Below, in pieces: positions 63,762-64,000 of a DNA stretch of 64,000 nt (positions within the stretch are counted from its first letter, which is position 1; each line of letters starts with the position of its first letter). The notes under the pieces were generated by a model. The model saw only the letters and a list, made by a program, of their open reading frames with translations, was not told the origin of the DNA and made no database searches. This stretch comes from Tilletia caries (taxonomy: Eukaryota > Basidiomycota > Exobasidiomycetes > Tilletiales > Tilletiaceae), in assembly GCA_032718865.1 (NCBI GenBank), contig JALUTQ010000020.1, forward strand, positions 558,001 through 622,000, given 5' to 3'. Made by a program: the position numbers and the translations under genes.

Positions 63762-64000
63762 CCACCCATCTTGGCCCATCCCAACTCCTCCCGACCATAC
63801 GTGCTATATGTCGACGCGAGCAAGCATGCTCTGGCCGCGATCGTGCATCAGGTCCATGACTCCGAGGTCCCCGCTTCTTCGGCTGCTCAGTTGAATCATC
63901 TGGGTCTCTCTCAGTTGCCCACGACGGTCGCCCGGGAGCGTTGGCATGCATGGCTTGCCGAGGATCGTTTCTTCGGCCCGATTCTGTCCCGGCTTCAGAA

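Larger units (their letters stand above)
60354..64000 (+). pseudogene. Ty3/gypsy pol, interrupted by two MITEs, continues past window
   Basis: Protease (SSLLDTGASLSVIDAGLL), a linker, then RT beginning SPVSFPVVMVRQNGKWRFCV and DYRTLNTSTIPDRY. The MITE at 61834-62564 cuts the codons here, and RT resumes at PLPTIDSIFQTLAGKKVFSS, LDAIRGYHQLGVKESDRWKT, FGLRNAPAVFQRLMD and the catalytic VVYIDDAVVATDS. The RT thumb and connection (FGYYRSFIRKFAELASPLTK) and RNase H follow; the second MITE at 63294-63761 cuts after QAVANPPI, and RNase H resumes RPYVLYVDASKHALAAIVHQ. Integrase lies beyond 64000. Without the MITEs no stop is present in this part, so it was intact when invaded. Both insertions destroy it. 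Confidence 0.92.

Overview
The window looks like nuclear DNA of a filamentous or dimorphic fungus, most likely a basidiomycete. Genes carry short GT..AG introns of about 60-100 bp. The transposase set (Tnp2/CACTA, PIF-Harbinger with a separate partner gene, pogo, MULE, DUF3435-type tyrosine recombinase, Ty1/copia and Ty3/gypsy) is typical of such genomes. No bacterial operons, rRNA or CRISPR are visible. Nearly everything is a mobile element or the wreck of one, with elements nested inside elements. The assignment to basidiomycetes is inference; the element identities rest on motifs read from the sequence.

Layout. 0-5.4 kb: the end of an unknown gene, a Tc1/mariner gene split by a GC-rich hAT-like MITE, and an AT-rich block that looks like nuclear mitochondrial DNA with a foldable tRNA-Arg. 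5.4-7.7 kb: MULE. 8.8-17.4 kb: a CACTA-type pair of genes (a + strand partner gene and a - strand Tnp2), invaded by a MITE in an intron and by a complete 2.05-kb pogo element in the Tnp2 frame. 17.8-20.1 kb: a young LTR pair with identical 266-bp LTRs and a 5-bp TSD. 20.3-23.3 kb: a second Tc1 relic and a Tc1-type MITE inside an intron of an unknown gene. 25.9-28.1 kb: an LTR edge and a weak two-exon gene. 28.1-30.3 kb: a relic of the splicing factor SF3A3 cut by three AT-rich MITEs. 31.7-35.9 kb: another such MITE carrying an entire PIF-Harbinger element. 36.1-40.7 kb: a decayed copia. 40.9-43.0 kb: a tyrosine recombinase gene. 43.4-46.6 kb: a hairpin repeat array, a truncated MITE and two pogo-like fragments, one split by a MULE-MITE. 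49-55 kb: a MITE, a AAA ATPase gene and a second Harbinger pair. 55.3-57.5 kb: a MITE and a PPT-LTR-PBS block. 57.5-64 kb: a Ty3/gypsy element whose pol is cut by two hAT-like MITEs and runs off the window.

Main biological theme. Two groups of non-autonomous elements with hAT-like ends (YARNG termini and 8-bp target duplications) are present. Group A begins TAAGGA..GCGGAG and group B begins CANNGCTCGGC. Each family has a body built almost wholly from its own short word (CCTCCGC, CCGGAAT, GGAGTACGGAG, TAGTTACT or GACTATAGTC). Their insertions leave reading frames that rejoin exactly when the element and one TSD copy are removed, which makes the boundaries firm. No hAT transposase is encoded here, so the mobilising enzyme lies elsewhere.
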